This document shows positions 8,747 through 17,040 of a stretch of DNA of 64,000 nt, piece after piece. Each line of letters opens with the position of its first letter. Within the stretch, counting starts at the first letter, position 1. The translations under genes and the position numbers were made by a program. Source of the DNA: Trichocoleus sp. Its GTDB lineage: Bacteria > Cyanobacteriota > Cyanobacteriia > Elainellales > Elainellaceae. Under the pieces are notes generated by a model. It was given only the letters and a program-made list of their open reading frames with translations. It did no database searches and had not been told where the DNA came from. The stretch spans positions 186,001 to 250,000 of the forward strand of contig DATNQD010000086.1 in NCBI GenBank assembly GCA_036702865.1, written 5' to 3'.

Positions 8747-10354
8747 ATGGGACACCAGACTGAGCATCGCCCTACAAACCGCACCGTAGAAGAGTGGCGA
8801 TCGATGCCTACCTGGTTGCGGTATGGCGTCATTGGACTCCTGGTCTTGGGAATTTTCCTGCGGTTCTATCACCTCGATCGCAAAGTTTATTGGATTGATG
8901 AAACCAGCACTTCCCTGAGAACGCTTGGTTACACGAGACAAGAAGTTTTGCAAAACGCATTCACGGGACAGGTCATTAGCGTTGAGGATTTCCGACAATA
9001 TCAGCGGCTCAGTCCAGAGAAAGGCTGGGGAGATACGCTGAATGCGTTGGCGGGAAGTGCAGAGCATACGCCACTTTACTTTTTACTATCGCGCTTTTGG
9101 GTAGGCTTGGTAGGTCACTCAGTAGCAACAATGCGGTTTCTGACAGCACTGTTTAGCGTTCTGGCAATTCCTTGTTTGTATTGGCTCTGTCGGCTATTGT
9201 TTGCTGCTCCGGCAGTAGCATGGGTGACGATCGCCTGGTATGCCATTACGCCAATCCATGTTCTCTATGCTCAAGAAGCTCGCCCTTATAGTCTGCTGAC
9301 GCTGCTGACGCTGCTCTCCAGTGCCTTGTTGCTCAAAGCAGTTCAAGTTGGGAAACGCTGGCATTGGGTCGCTTATAGTGCGGCAATCGCAATGGGGCTA
9401 TACACTCAACTGTTGTTTAGCTTAGTGGCGATCGCACAGGGAATTTATATATTGGCGATCGAACAGGTTTGGCGCAAGCGATTCACTCAAACCATTGTCG
9501 CTTATCTCATTGCAGGCGGAGCCGCAGCCTTGAGCTTCCTGCCCTGGATCATTCTGCTGATCACCCGTCAGGAACAGGTGAGCGAATCAACCGTTTCACT
9601 CAGCGGCTCTTTTCCATTGTCCTACATGGTTGATCGCTGGACGTTTCATTTAAATCAAGCATTGCTCGATCGGGATCTGGCTTCTGCCAATCTTTTGATT
9701 GTGCTGCTTTCTGGGTTTGCCCTTTATTTTCTTTGTCGCCGTACAACACCCAAAACCTGGCTGTTTGTTTTGCTGTTAGCCACAATTCCATTTTTAGGAC
9801 TGGCAATTCCCGATCTGCTGAATGGGGGAAGACGATCGCTGCGAATTCGCTATCTGTTTCCGTTCATTTTGGGCGTTCAATTAGCCCTTGCCTATCTCAT
9901 GACCACGCTAGCCCTTGAGATGCGGGGGTGGAAGCAGAAAGTTGGGCAGCTATTGCTGGTGCTGTTTATAGTGGCAGGAGTCATCGCTTGTAGCATCAGT
10001 TCACAGGCAGTGGTTTGGTGGAATAAGAGTAATCCACGCAGCGCTTATTATCCGATCGTTTCAGAAATCATTAATCAAGAGAAGAATCCTCTGGTCATTA
10101 GTGACGGATCAGTCTCAGATACCCTGGCATTTAGTGCTTGGTTGCGTCCAGACATCAAACTTCAGCTCGTTGAAGATTTTCACAGCTTGAAAATTGCTGA
10201 AGGATATGCCCCGATATTCTTATTGAATCCTGAACCAGATAACAGAAAGATTGTGCGCCAGGATTATCAACTGAAATTAATTTATGAAGATCGCACTGAT
10301 CCGGAGGATATTGAGCAGCGTCTCTGGGCAGTTTCAAAGCGACAGAGAAACTAG
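8747..10354 (+). CDS. GT39-like (GT-C) membrane glycosyltransferase
   Basis: This 535-residue polytopic protein carries LDRKVYWIDETSTSLRTLGY after the first membrane helix. Asp51-Glu52 corresponds to the catalytic acidic pair of PMT/ArnT-type GT39 enzymes, which move sugars from polyprenyl-phosphate carriers on the outer face of the membrane. HTPLYFLLSRFWVGL and LYAQEARPYSLLTLLTLLSS are further GT39-type segments. The ATG at 8747 is chosen because AGGAGA (8729-8734) precedes it and the protein then starts just before the first helix; a frame open from 8585 would add 54 residues. A close paralogue lies at 54585-56327. Donor and acceptor are unknown. Confidence 0.85.
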   Translation: MGHQTEHRPTNRTVEEWRSMPTWLRYGVIGLLVLGIFLRFYHLDRKVYWIDETSTSLRTLGYTRQEVLQNAFTGQVISVEDFRQYQRLSPEKGWGDTLNALAGSAEHTPLYFLLSRFWVGLVGHSVATMRFLTALFSVLAIPCLYWLCRLLFAAPAVAWVTIAWYAITPIHVLYAQEARPYSLLTLLTLLSSALLLKAVQVGKRWHWVAYSAAIAMGLYTQLLFSLVAIAQGIYILAIEQVWRKRFTQTIVAYLIAGGAAALSFLPWIILLITRQEQVSESTVSLSGSFPLSYMVDRWTFHLNQALLDRDLASANLLIVLLSGFALYFLCRRTTPKTWLFVLLLATIPFLGLAIPDLLNGGRRSLRIRYLFPFILGVQLALAYLMTTLALEMRGWKQKVGQLLLVLFIVAGVIACSISSQAVVWWNKSNPRSAYYPIVSEIINQEKNPLVISDGSVSDTLAFSAWLRPDIKLQLVEDFHSLKIAEGYAPIFLLNPEPDNRKIVRQDYQLKLIYEDRTDPEDIEQRLWAVSKRQRN

Positions 10355-10557
10355 CTTATACATATCTCTATCGATAGATAAAATTTTGCTCTGCAACTAA
10401 CTTTGAGTCAAAAGGATTAAATTCTCAACCATTTTTGAGCAAACTATTCATTAATTTTCAGCAGATAGATAGACGGCATTCGGGTTAAGAAAAGAGGATG
10501 ATTATAGAAACAGAGAACAATTTACGTTATCCAAAATTCAAACCGAGGAACAAGTAT

Positions 10558-10812
10558 ATGAAACGCTTTTTTGTTGCAAGCATGTCGATTCTTACTTTCT
10601 CAGCAATGGCAGCTTCTTCTGCCCTGGCGCTTAATGAACGCTTCGAGCAATCGCACCGGAATGTTCTTGATAAGTCATCCGAACGATTTGAAAAAGAGCG
10701 ACAAGATACATTAGATAAGCGTGGCGATCGATTTGAAGAAGCTCATCGTTCCACGCTTAACAAAGAGAACGAGCGCTATGAGAAATCACGGCGCAACCAG
10801 CTCGACAAATAA
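10558..10812 (+). CDS. Small secreted protein made of four 15-residue repeats
   Basis: The 84-residue product starts MKRFFVASMSILTFSAMAAS, a signal peptide probably cleaved after ALA (residues 22-24). The mature part is almost entirely four tandem units of pattern (E/D)R(F/Y)E-x-x-(H/R)R-x-x-L(D/N)K-x-x at residues 27-41, 42-56, 57-71 and 72-84. It is highly charged, has no cysteines and should be alpha-helical. GAGGAA at 10545-10550 lies 7 nt before this ATG, which decides against an upstream ATG at 10498. I do not recognise the family. A strong terminator follows, so it is probably a single-gene transcript. Confidence 0.75.
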   Translation: MKRFFVASMSILTFSAMAASSALALNERFEQSHRNVLDKSSERFEKERQDTLDKRGDRFEEAHRSTLNKENERYEKSRRNQLDK

Positions 10813-10833
10813 ACTTTTTAAAGGTTAAGCAAT

Positions 10834-10859
10834 GAGGGGTTTAAAGCCCCTTTTTTTTG
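10834..10859 (+). terminator. Rho-independent-type terminator of the repeat-protein gene
   Basis: GAGGGG and CCCCTT form a short GC stem around a 7-nt loop, followed by an uninterrupted run of eight T. It lies about 22 bp past the stop codon at 10812. Confidence 0.8.
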
Positions 10860-10883
10860 TCAAATTAATAGAATCCTAGAAAG

Positions 10884-10917
10884 TCAAAGTCCCCTAAAAT
10901 CGGGGAATTTAGGAGAC
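10884..10917 (+). repeat. Dispersed palindromic repeat, copy 2
   Basis: The sequence reads TCAAAGTCCCC, then TAAAATC, then GGGGAATTTAGGAGAC. The CCCC/GGGG stem and the flanking AAAGT and ATTTA words match the copies at 6112-6144 (opposite strand) and 60748-60779. It lies between two convergent genes. Confidence 0.6.
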
Positions 10918-10960
10918 TCAAACAACTTATAATTTCAAGCCAGCCACACCGTTCAACTCG

Positions 10961-12556
10961 TTAAACAGACTGAGGCATTGCCTCTCTCGACTCAAGCGCT
11001 TGCTCTGCCTGGAACCTTGCTTCCTGCTCTTGAAACTCGCGCAGTTGTGCCTCAATTTGGTCTTTCACAATCTGGCGATATTCCATGAAATGCTCATTGT
11101 GAGCGCAAACTGCCAGGTAATGTTCAAACACCGCCGGATTTTTTCTGAGGATGCCAAACAAATGGTGCCAGAACATCCAGCGGGTTTCTCGCTTAACTCC
11201 TTGCCGCCAACAGACGATCGCTAATGCCTTGAGATCTACCAGACTAGGCAGCTTTGCTGGAGCCTTGCACTTCGGCGCACCCAAGATTAGAAAATGACGA
11301 TAAACGCGATCGAGATATGTGCGTGGCTCATAAATTTGCCAAAAAGCATCGATATATTCTCTCGCGATGTCTTCTAAGGGACGAGTCGGCAGGAAGTTCA
11401 TTAGCGTGGTTTGGTTGATGTTGCCGTCCTTCCCATCGCGCAGGCGTCCTTCTTTCTGAAGCCGATGCCACAGGGCTGTATTCGGCAATGCCTGAAGCAT
11501 GGCAAACGTAGTAGTGGGAATCGTGGTTTTCTCAACAAACCGCACAATTCGATCGCCTGCCCCCTTTTCTTCACCGTCGAAGCCAATAATGAAACCAGCC
11601 ATGACACGCAATCCGGTTCTGGTAATTGCTTCAACCGAGTCAGACAGAGAGCCGCGAGTATTCTGAAACTTCTTTGTCATGGAAAGGCTCTCTTCATCTG
11701 GCGTTTCAATGCCCAGGAACACGGCATCAAAGAAGCATTCCACCATCAGCTCCATCAATTCTTGATCTTGCGCTAAATCGATCGACGCCTCTGTATTGAA
11801 GCGGAAGGGATAGCCATGCTCTTTTTGCCAAACTTTCAGCTCTTGCAGCAGCAGCTTAACGTTGCGCTTGTTGCCAATGAAGTTGTCATCCACCATGAAC
11901 ACGCTGCGCCGCCAGCCCAGTTCATACAGATAATCTAGCTCTTTAAGCAACTGCTTTGGCTCTTTTGTCCGAGGTTTGCGCCCATAGAGCACGATAATGT
12001 CGCAGAATTCGCACTGAAAGGGGCAGCCCCGCGAAAACTGAACCGACATGGAATCGTAGGCATCAAACTCCAACAAGTCAAATCGAGGCACAGGCGTACT
12101 CGTTACATCTGGCTTTACGCCATCCGATCGAAAAACACCTTGGGTGTCACCCCGCCGTATTGCCTCAATAAACATTGGCAGCGTGATTTCCCCCTCATCC
12201 AGAATCAAGAAATCCGCACCAGCAGCGTGAGGTTCATCTGGTACCGAGGTCGGGTAAGGTCCACCGACTGCAACCAATTTGCCGCGACGTTTGGCTTCCT
12301 GGATCTGATCCAGCAAATCTTGCTTTTGTACAATCATTGCCGAGAAGATGACGACATCTGCCCAAGCCCATTCAGCATCTGTGACTGCTCGAATATTGCG
12401 ATCGACCAGCTTAAACTCCCACTCCTGCGGCAGAATTGCAGCAACGGTGACTAACCCCAATGGCGGCAATAGCACCTTGCGATCGACCAAATTCAAGATC
12501 TTCTCGTAAGACCAGAAGGTTTTGGGAAAGAGCGGATAGACGAACAGAACCTTCAT
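10961..12556 (-). CDS. B12-binding-domain radical SAM protein (DUF4070-type)
   Basis: The protein has 531 residues. An N-terminal cobalamin-binding Rossmann domain (residues 1-145; MKVLFVYPLFPKTFWSYEKI, PPLGLVTVAAILP, VAVGGPYPTSVP) is followed by a radical SAM core with the cluster motif CPFQCEFC near residues 179-186. DDNFIGNKRN, TEASIDLA and the C-terminal DUF4070 region follow. Members of this class B group methylate unreactive carbons or rearrange rings; HpnP (hopanoid C2 methylase) and BchE belong to the wider family. The sequence does not tell me which reaction applies, and no hopanoid or bacteriochlorophyll genes lie nearby. It is flanked by a DUF502 gene upstream on the same strand. 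Confidence 0.88.
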   Translation of the reverse strand: MKVLFVYPLFPKTFWSYEKILNLVDRKVLLPPLGLVTVAAILPQEWEFKLVDRNIRAVTDAEWAWADVVIFSAMIVQKQDLLDQIQEAKRRGKLVAVGGPYPTSVPDEPHAAGADFLILDEGEITLPMFIEAIRRGDTQGVFRSDGVKPDVTSTPVPRFDLLEFDAYDSMSVQFSRGCPFQCEFCDIIVLYGRKPRTKEPKQLLKELDYLYELGWRRSVFMVDDNFIGNKRNVKLLLQELKVWQKEHGYPFRFNTEASIDLAQDQELMELMVECFFDAVFLGIETPDEESLSMTKKFQNTRGSLSDSVEAITRTGLRVMAGFIIGFDGEEKGAGDRIVRFVEKTTIPTTTFAMLQALPNTALWHRLQKEGRLRDGKDGNINQTTLMNFLPTRPLEDIAREYIDAFWQIYEPRTYLDRVYRHFLILGAPKCKAPAKLPSLVDLKALAIVCWRQGVKRETRWMFWHHLFGILRKNPAVFEHYLAVCAHNEHFMEYRQIVKDQIEAQLREFQEQEARFQAEQALESREAMPQSV

Positions 12557-12722
12557 GATTACCCCTCACACGTTGCTTGGATCGTAGGCGAACACCTCAT
12601 ACTTTCGCAAGGAATTAGTTGCAAAAGGCTTCCAGATCAGCATAAGTGACCAGAAATCAAAAGCGAGGCAAATGTTCCCCTCTCCACAATAGAGAAAATT
12701 TTGCGAGTCAACCCAATTGAGG

Positions 12723-13469
12723 CTAGTCCTCTTGAGTTGGAAAAACCGAGTAAGACCGCTTCATCTCAGGCAAAGGTGGTTCCAAAACTGGCTCTAGTTT
12801 ACGCTCATCAAATGCTGGAAGCGCTGCCAGACTTGACGAACCAGGACTGACAATTCCCCCAGAAACGACAACCTTGAAAGCATCCTCGATCGACATCGAC
12901 AGGTTGATTACTTCTTCTTCTGGCACAACCGCATACCAGCCCGTCGTCGGATTCGGCGTTGTAGGGATAAAGACGCTCAACATCGTTTCTGGCAGATGAG
13001 ACTGAATTTGTGGACTCATCACCCCCGTCACAAAGGCAATTGCCCACAGTCCCTTCCGGGGATACTCCACCAGCACCACCCGCCGGAATTTACCGCTAGA
13101 GTCTTTCAGCAAGGTTTCCAGCAATTGCTTGAGTGTTTTATAAACTGCCCCTGCTAATGGAATTGCCTGAAGGAGCCTTTCGCCAAAATCTAGCAGCCAG
13201 CGTCCGGCGATATTGCGTGCCATTAAGCCAATCAGCAGGATAAAGGTGAGCGGCACTGCCAGCCCAATCACCAAATTAAGCAGATCACCCAGCAGCGGAT
13301 GAAGGTCATTGAAGGGGTTTAGCTGCTTTGGAACCCTTGTCAAAAACTCAACAACCCAAGTCGCGATCGTATAAGTGAGCCAGATAGTGGTCGCAAGTGG
13401 AATCACCACCAGCAATCCGGCAATCAGATCATTCTTGAAGTCTTGCTTCAGTCGTTGGAGTACAGACAA
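12723..13469 (-). CDS. DUF502 membrane protein
   Basis: This 248-residue protein has two clear membrane segments, LIAGLLVVIPLATTIWLTYTI (about 15-35) and LLNLVIGLAVPLTFILLIGL (about 63-82). The DUF502 core follows: IPLAGAVYKTLKQLLETLL, RRVVLVEYPRKGLWAIAFVT, then VFIPTTPNPTTGWY. The function of DUF502 proteins is not established; in plants the family includes COV1. The start is TTG at 13469, supported by AAGGAGAG (13474-13481 on the opposite strand), 4-5 nt upstream. The C-terminal ~40 residues are Pro/Ser-rich and probably disordered. Confidence 0.9.
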   Translation of the reverse strand: MSVLQRLKQDFKNDLIAGLLVVIPLATTIWLTYTIATWVVEFLTRVPKQLNPFNDLHPLLGDLLNLVIGLAVPLTFILLIGLMARNIAGRWLLDFGERLLQAIPLAGAVYKTLKQLLETLLKDSSGKFRRVVLVEYPRKGLWAIAFVTGVMSPQIQSHLPETMLSVFIPTTPNPTTGWYAVVPEEEVINLSMSIEDAFKVVVSGGIVSPGSSSLAALPAFDERKLEPVLEPPLPEMKRSYSVFPTQED

Positions 13470-13982
13470 CTTTCTCTCCTTTCAGTGCCAGAGGAACCGA
13501 CGTTCCCTTTATCCAGATGAACCAATACAGGCAACGCTAATGCTGAGAGCCCATCCGTTTAGAGATGAACTTTGTTTTTGCGAAGAATATCGCGATCGAA
13601 CTCTTTCTGTATTTTCCAGTCCATTGATCCTTCAGATCAGGCTTAAGGCTGGCAAAGCATGCTTTGGGAAAGTCCTTCATTAATAATAGTTGTAAGGCTT
13701 ATGAAGAATTGTTTCAAGTTTTTAGAGTTGGTCGGAAGATAAGCAGACCACTGACTGAAACAGGAGATGAACCCAACTCGGTTTTGCCGTACTTCTGCCA
13801 TCAGACAAAATTCTAGTGTGAGTCTGATTTTAAAGGAATTGGGATTATCTTGTTATAAACAAATTTTGCAAGTGTCTGTATTCAGAACAACAATTGATAA
13901 GTGATGAGGACAGGAGTTAGGCAATCGCCTTAAGAAAGATATTCCAAAAAAATGAGGTAGACAAGTTGCCCACCCCTAGATC
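13470..13982. other. Intergenic stretch, about 510 bp, no gene seen
   Basis: Frames on both strands are short and lack recognisable protein sequence. Apart from the Shine-Dalgarno sequence of the DUF502 gene at its left edge, I see no RNA gene, terminator or repeat that I can support. Confidence 0.5.
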
Positions 13983-14867
13983 TTAGCCAATTTCAGCTTT
14001 GACTGAAGGTTCCCCGATCGCCCCTCTGCCGATGCTGGTTTCCGGAGCAGGTAGCGGCAAATGCTCAATTTCCCAGACTTTCAGCAAAATTAGATACTCA
14101 TAAAACGCCTGCAAAGTACACCAGGCAAATCCAGCCCGCCCGTCCAGACAGCCTCCCAGGACGAAGTACATATAGACAAAGCGAATCAAAGGACGGCAAG
14201 GCAACCGCAAGGAAAGGTCTTTTAGGGCGCGTCTTCGCTCGACTTCAGTTGCCCCAAACAGCAGTTTTTGCCAATCGATCTGACCTGCTTTTAGTTGCCG
14301 TACTGTCTCGATCGCCTCATCTGTCGAGTAGCGATTGTGCTTTTCAATCCAGCGGCTCAGCCCTTTACTGGAGGTGTAGTGTGGGTAGGTTTGCTTCAGA
14401 AAGCTGGTTTCCCCATCACAAACTTCTCGCTCCGTGTGCCCATAGTCGCCATACCAGACCTTCCCCTGCCGCAGCAGACGTAACTGATAGCGTGGATATT
14501 GCGTGCTGTGCTTGATCCACCGCCCCATAAACATGACCCGCTCCGCGACGTAGTAGCCCACAAAGCGATCGGTCTGAATGGCTGCCAAGCATTCCTGGAA
14601 CAATTCCGGAGTCATGCGCTCATCGGCTTCCAGAATGTAAACCCAATCATGCTTTGACGGCACAGACTCCAACATCCAGGTGCGCTGTCTGCCGTGACTC
14701 TCAAATGGATGCTGAACGACCCGAACTGGATAGCGGCTCGCAATCTCGACTGTGCGATCGGTGCTGCAAGAATCGATTACCACTACATCATCTGAAAGCA
14801 TCGCAGATTCAATGCAGGCAGCAATGTCAATCGCTTCGTTATAAGTGAGGATGTAGATCGAAAACAT
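13983..14867 (-). CDS. Family 2 glycosyltransferase
   Basis: The 294-residue protein begins MFSIYILTYNEAIDIAACIE, the GT-A nucleotide-binding strand of GT2 enzymes. VVVIDSCSTDRTVEIA and the metal-binding LEADERMTP (a DxD-like acidic motif) follow. The C-terminal half holds GDYGHTEREV, KHNRYSTDEA and a hydrophobic segment, which resemble the WaaE/KdtX group that adds glucose in lipopolysaccharide cores. A role in envelope or extracellular polysaccharide synthesis is inferred. The acceptor is unknown. The next gene upstream on the strand encodes an HpsJ-like protein 53 bp away, so the pair may be an operon. Confidence 0.85.
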   Translation of the reverse strand: MFSIYILTYNEAIDIAACIESAMLSDDVVVIDSCSTDRTVEIASRYPVRVVQHPFESHGRQRTWMLESVPSKHDWVYILEADERMTPELFQECLAAIQTDRFVGYYVAERVMFMGRWIKHSTQYPRYQLRLLRQGKVWYGDYGHTEREVCDGETSFLKQTYPHYTSSKGLSRWIEKHNRYSTDEAIETVRQLKAGQIDWQKLLFGATEVERRRALKDLSLRLPCRPLIRFVYMYFVLGGCLDGRAGFAWCTLQAFYEYLILLKVWEIEHLPLPAPETSIGRGAIGEPSVKAEIG

Positions 14868-14920
14868 AGCAGCTTACCAATTGTCCTGTACGATCGGGTC
14901 GTTTTTAACCTGCAACCAAA

Positions 14921-15703
14921 TTACAGTCGCGACAAGTTCCGCAAACCAGACCAGCCAATCACGATAAAGCCGATCGCCAGAAGCAGACTGCTAATGCCTA
15001 CACGTAAACCAGACTTCAGTGCCTCGTTTTTGATGTTGCTTTGCTGCTGCTCTTTTTGCGTTCCTAGCTGAGTTTGCAGCCGATTTCGTAGTTCATCCTC
15101 GCGCTGTTTAATGAACGTATCGAGCGACTTTGGATCAGCCTTAAATTTACGCACTAGATCAGACTGTTCTTGCGTCAAGCGTCCTGCCTGCACCAACTGG
15201 CTCAACTGCTCGTCGGTTGCACCCAACAACTGAGTAATCTGCTGCCTTTGGGACTGCACCTCTGCCTGTAACCGCGTATCGAGTTGGGTCTGTGCTTGGG
15301 TTGCTTGTTCGTCCAGTTTGCCAATTACTTCTGTATTGCCCAAGCGAACATTGTTTAGGTGTAGCGGGAACACAAGCAAAAACATTAGTCCGAGAATGCT
15401 GGACAGCACACATGCCCAAAAGCGTGGATCTTGCCAGGGGCGCTTTCGGTCTGTCGCCACGCCTGACAAACTATCCACCCAGTATGCGGTCAGAAATAAA
15501 GCAATTCCAACCAAAGGCACAATGCCCCGATCGACCATTTGCGTTGCAAAATTAATTTGCCATTGCCGATCCATCACTTGATAAGGCACAGGCAAAATAA
15601 AGATATCCAGCAGTGCAGCCAGCGTAATCACCACCCCAGCCGTTTTTAGGGCACGCGAAGCCATTGTAGAAAGGGGGCGGCTCGAAGATTTTTTCAGGTT
15701 CAT
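14921..15703 (-). CDS. HpsJ-like membrane protein
   Basis: This 260-residue protein has membrane segments at about 23-42, 60-77, 95-113 and a final one at 235-252. Between them lies a long Gln-rich, probably coiled-coil region (about 125-215). The pattern of ALLDIFILPVPYQVMDRQWQ, then VPLVGIALFLTAYW, resembles the HpsJ family. HpsJ was linked to hormogonium polysaccharide secretion in Nostoc punctiforme. The neighbouring GT2 gene suits a role in polysaccharide export. Family membership is a recognition by eye and the function is inferred. Confidence 0.7.
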   Translation of the reverse strand: MNLKKSSSRPLSTMASRALKTAGVVITLAALLDIFILPVPYQVMDRQWQINFATQMVDRGIVPLVGIALFLTAYWVDSLSGVATDRKRPWQDPRFWACVLSSILGLMFLLVFPLHLNNVRLGNTEVIGKLDEQATQAQTQLDTRLQAEVQSQRQQITQLLGATDEQLSQLVQAGRLTQEQSDLVRKFKADPKSLDTFIKQREDELRNRLQTQLGTQKEQQQSNIKNEALKSGLRVGISSLLLAIGFIVIGWSGLRNLSRL

Positions 15704-16027
15704 GACAGGAAATAATAGATTGCAAATTCGGCGGACTCCATTCTGGGCTGGGAGGGATAGGCGGGCAATCGCCCAAGGGTGAGTGAATGAGCAACAGCAA
15801 TACAGGTGAACCAGATTGGAATCCTCGTAGAGCGATCGGTAACGCGATCGAGCTAACGGACAATCATAGAGGATATCAAGCGTAGAGTTCCCCCTGCGTC
15901 GAGAAAATACAACATTAGGGCAAAATTTCTAATGCCTATGAATCGTTGTAAGCGCAGGTTATGCAGCAGGCGTATTGTATCCACCTCGCATGGGAATCCT
16001 GTCGATAGCACTTTAAAATCCTTTGCT
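15704..16027. other. Divergent intergenic region, about 320 bp
   Basis: It separates the HpsJ-like gene (minus strand) from the small membrane protein gene (plus strand). Two HIP1-core CGATCG words are present. I see no convincing promoter, RNA gene or terminator. A frame open from 15932 joins the downstream gene, but its Arg/Cys-rich leader does not look coding. Confidence 0.45.
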
Positions 16028-16267
16028 ATGACTGAAAAACAGGAAAAATCTGCTCAAACAAAATCAGCAGCCAGCAAAGTTTTGATCAAGGTTGGTAGTA
16101 CGGCATGGATACTGCTGGCAGGGTTGGCTTTGATTCTCTTGGTGCTGAACCTATTTGGAATTGTTAATATTTGGCAGTTCCCGCTGAAACATGTAGGCAT
16201 TTTGCTTGCCTGCGGCGGACTTGCTTGCTTTATGGTGTCGTGGATACTAGAAGTATGGCGAACGTAA
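16028..16267 (+). CDS. Small two-helix membrane protein
   Basis: From ATG 16028 the product has 79 residues: a charged, Lys/Ser/Ala-rich N-terminus (about 1-22), then two membrane helices around AWILLAGLALILLVLNLFGI and VGILLACGGLACFMVSWILE. I do not recognise a family. No good Shine-Dalgarno sequence precedes the ATG. The frame stays open further upstream to 15932, but that leader is Arg/Cys-rich and unlike protein. It ends 15 bp before the antitoxin gene, so it may be co-transcribed with the toxin-antitoxin pair. Confidence 0.6.
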   Translation: MTEKQEKSAQTKSAASKVLIKVGSTAWILLAGLALILLVLNLFGIVNIWQFPLKHVGILLACGGLACFMVSWILEVWRT

Positions 16268-16282
16268 ATCTTTAGAACAAAA

Positions 16283-16534
16283 ATGCTAACGAGTGTTGAA
16301 GGAATTTATCGAAATGGTCGGGTGGAACTTATCGAGCAACCTACCGATGTTTATGAAGGAGCACGCGTTATTGTGACTTTTGTGAGATCAGATGAGATTG
16401 ATCTCGCTTCTCAAGGAATTGATAGAGAGCAGGCTGAGATTCTGCGGGAAAGCCTGGCAACATTTGCAGAGGATTGGGATAGTTCGGAAATGAGCATCTA
16501 CAACAACTATGACGCAGCCAAAGCTAACCGTTAA
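16283..16534 (+). CDS. Antitoxin of a MazF-type toxin-antitoxin pair (DUF104/AF2212-like)
   Basis: The 83-residue protein begins MLTSVEGIYRNGRVELIEQP, a small beta-rich module of the DUF104/AF2212-like type. An acidic helical part with LRESLATFAEDWDSSEMSIY follows, which could be the toxin-binding tail. The stop codon lies 26 bp inside the next gene, the usual arrangement of translationally coupled toxin-antitoxin modules. The antitoxin class is judged from the N-terminal pattern; the toxin assignment supports it. Confidence 0.75.
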   Translation: MLTSVEGIYRNGRVELIEQPTDVYEGARVIVTFVRSDEIDLASQGIDREQAEILRESLATFAEDWDSSEMSIYNNYDAAKANR

Positions 16535-16868
16535 GCGAAATGATGTTGTTTTGGTACTCTTTCCAAACTCTAACTTGACCACTGCCAAAACACGACCTGC
16601 TTTGATTGTTCAGGCAGATGATTTGCAGACAGGCTTGCCGCAAGTCATTGTTACGATGATCACCAGTCAAATGGGACGGGCAGGGCATCCGAGTCGGGTT
16701 ACTGTGCTTTTAAGTTCTACAAAAGGGCAACAATCAGGGCTACTGACAGATTCGGTAGTCATGACGGACAATTTGGCAACAATTACACTCTCTGCCATTC
16801 AACGTGTAATTAGCTCACTACCAGCGGCAGATGTTGATGAAGCATTGAGACAGACTCTTGGATTGTAG
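16509..16868 (+). CDS. PemK/MazF-family toxin (endoribonuclease)
   Basis: This 119-residue protein shows the MazF fold pattern: KRNDVVLVLFPNSNLTTAKT, then RPALIVQADDLQTG, TMITSQMGR, and the C-terminal LSAIQRVISSLPAADVDEAL. MazF/PemK enzymes cut mRNA at short sequences and are held inactive by the partner antitoxin. The gene overlaps the antitoxin by 26 bp in a different frame. The target sequence cannot be predicted from the protein. Length is normal for the family and no truncation is seen. Confidence 0.88.
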   Translation: MTQPKLTVKRNDVVLVLFPNSNLTTAKTRPALIVQADDLQTGLPQVIVTMITSQMGRAGHPSRVTVLLSSTKGQQSGLLTDSVVMTDNLATITLSAIQRVISSLPAADVDEALRQTLGL

Positions 16869-17040
16869 GAGGAGCAATGCGGCATAACCAGTCAAACGCA
16901 GCGGACGTTAATAAGATCTGGTAATGAGTTTAAGGTTGACTGCCGCCGCTGATTTTGGTCGTTTTGCGATCACTTTGTAGATAAAACTTATCCTGGCTAA
17001 ACCTACCTCAAGGCTGAGCGATCTTTTGTCTAAAGACTTT

